A DNA stretch of 43,485 bases from Fibrobacteria bacterium (lineage in GTDB: Bacteria; Fibrobacterota; Fibrobacteria; UBA11236; JADFYW01), in the NCBI GenBank assembly GCA_015232855.1, contig JADFYW010000025.1, positions 1-43,485 on the forward strand, given 5' to 3'. A program made the position numbers and the translations under genes. Below, piece by piece: positions 42,953-43,485 of the stretch (positions are counted from its first letter, which is position 1; each line of letters opens with the position of its first letter). The notes below the pieces were generated by a model, which was given only the letters and a program-made list of their open reading frames with translations, was not told the origin of the DNA and searched no databases.

Positions 42953-43485
42953 CTATGATTGTAATTCAAAACGGAATGTTAGGGGAATCCAGACAGCAAC
43001 AGGATTTTTATTCATCGTGCCCGGATCAAATCTCATTTTCTTGATGGCTATAATACTGGAATCACGGGTGCCATATCCCAGATCTTTTACAATAATTATC
43101 TTTTTGGCCGTTCCATCCACATCCACCAACACTCTGGCTTTAACTTTACCAGAAACGCCATTGTCTTTCATTTCACTGGTGTATTCAGGCTTAACCGATT
43201 TTAAAATTTTTGGCATACTACTGACCTTCGTAACCGATACAAGTTCACCTTTCAGGTCATCTTTCGTCGCCTTAATCGTATCGGGCGCTACGTCAAGTGT
43301 ATTACCCAGTTTAGCGACTACGGCATCCCCTCCCCCAAAACCAGAGCCCAGACCCTTTGAATAGACGCGACGAACCCCATATACTTTTCTTTTGGCGATT
43401 CGCTTTACCGCCTGTTTTTCAGGAACTTTTATTTCCTTTTTCAAACTGGCCCGTTTAATTGGCTTTTCAACAATTTTTTTAGGTT
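42953..43485 (-). CDS. TonB-type energy transducer, truncated by the window edge
   Basis: Only the 3' part is present. The reading frame is open to the right edge, so the start and any membrane anchor lie beyond 43485. The visible part begins with a Lys/Pro/Val-rich linker (PKKIVEKPIKRASLKKEIKV) typical of the periplasm-spanning arm, then a Gly-rich bridge (GLGSGFGGGD). A TonB C-terminal domain follows: VKPEYTSEMKDNGVSGKVKARVLVDVDGTAKKIIIVKDLGYGTRDSSIIAIKKMRFDPGTMNKNPVAVWIPLTFRFEL. It would energise the receptor encoded 8 bp downstream. A TTG at 43444 is an internal codon, not a start. Confidence 0.85.
   Translation of the reverse strand, partial: PKKIVEKPIKRASLKKEIKVPEKQAVKRIAKRKVYGVRRVYSKGLGSGFGGGDAVVAKLGNTLDVAPDTIKATKDDLKGELVSVTKVSSMPKILKSVKPEYTSEMKDNGVSGKVKARVLVDVDGTAKKIIIVKDLGYGTRDSSIIAIKKMRFDPGTMNKNPVAVWIPLTFRFELQS

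Noticed and set aside
42927-43364. Open frame on the plus strand opposite the TonB-type gene
   Set aside because: Antisense to a clear TonB C-terminal domain; no start signals.
1-43485. tRNA, rRNA and riboswitch genes
   Set aside because: I looked for cloverleaf arms, rRNA-like blocks and common riboswitch cores by eye and saw none; a covariance-model search would settle this.

Overview
This A+T-rich window comes from a Gram-negative (diderm) bacterium. It encodes at least eight apparent lipoproteins with lipoboxes, several outer-membrane beta-barrels, a TonB-dependent receptor, a TonB-type energy transducer and a ClpV-like ATPase. The mix (a TonB domain fused to a TonB-dependent receptor, a CHAT protease, DUF512 radical SAM, HEAT-containing nucleotide carriers) would suit the FCB superphylum or a relative such as Fibrobacterota. 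That placement is inference; no rRNA or other taxonomic marker is present. I see no tRNA, rRNA, CRISPR array, phage genes or transposase gene.

Left part (1-9601). A five-haem cytochrome c lipoprotein, a divergent polysaccharide deacetylase and pdxJ run on the + strand. They are followed by a divergent pair: a beta-barrel with a GTG start and a lipoprotein with a TTG start, only 42 bp apart. A small RRM RNA-binding protein sits behind a long leader and ends in a clear Rho-independent terminator. A PDZ/radical-SAM (DUF512) protein is followed by a small Fe-S protein.

ABC operon (9708-18363, + strand). The order is a large lipoprotein, a family-5-like membrane-anchored substrate-binding protein, a secreted protein of unknown function, two Opp/Dpp-type permeases and one polypeptide carrying both ATPase domains. 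Genes are packed or overlapping, so this looks like one complete transporter with two extra envelope parts.

Sigma/CHAT region (18455-25488, - strand). A sigma-70-family factor, a small soluble protein of unknown function and a membrane-anchored CHAT caspase-like protease overlap in one operon. Upstream lie a FecR-domain lipoprotein and an orphan T6SS-type ClpV ATPase. The leader of the sigma operon holds a 10-bp perfect inverted repeat and two mini-ORFs with ribosome binding sites.

Nucleotide-carrier/kinase-like region (25615-38381). A seven-gene - strand operon encodes an NTT-type ATP/ADP carrier, an Omp85-like barrel, a lipoprotein with kinase-like motifs, a second NTT-like carrier with a long HEAT-like tail, a cNMP-binding protein, a single-domain response regulator and a metallophosphatase lipoprotein. 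Divergent from it lies a second barrel plus second kinase-like protein. I regard this duplicated carrier + barrel + kinase-like set as the best candidate for an undescribed system: nucleotide supply across the inner membrane for phosphotransfer outside the cytoplasm (hypothesis).

Right end (38717-43485, - strand). A lipoprotein, a TonB-domain/TonB-dependent-receptor fusion and a TonB-type transducer cut by the window edge. Several non-autonomous palindromic repeats are scattered through the right half. One appears to supply a start codon and another lies in frame inside a signal-peptide region.
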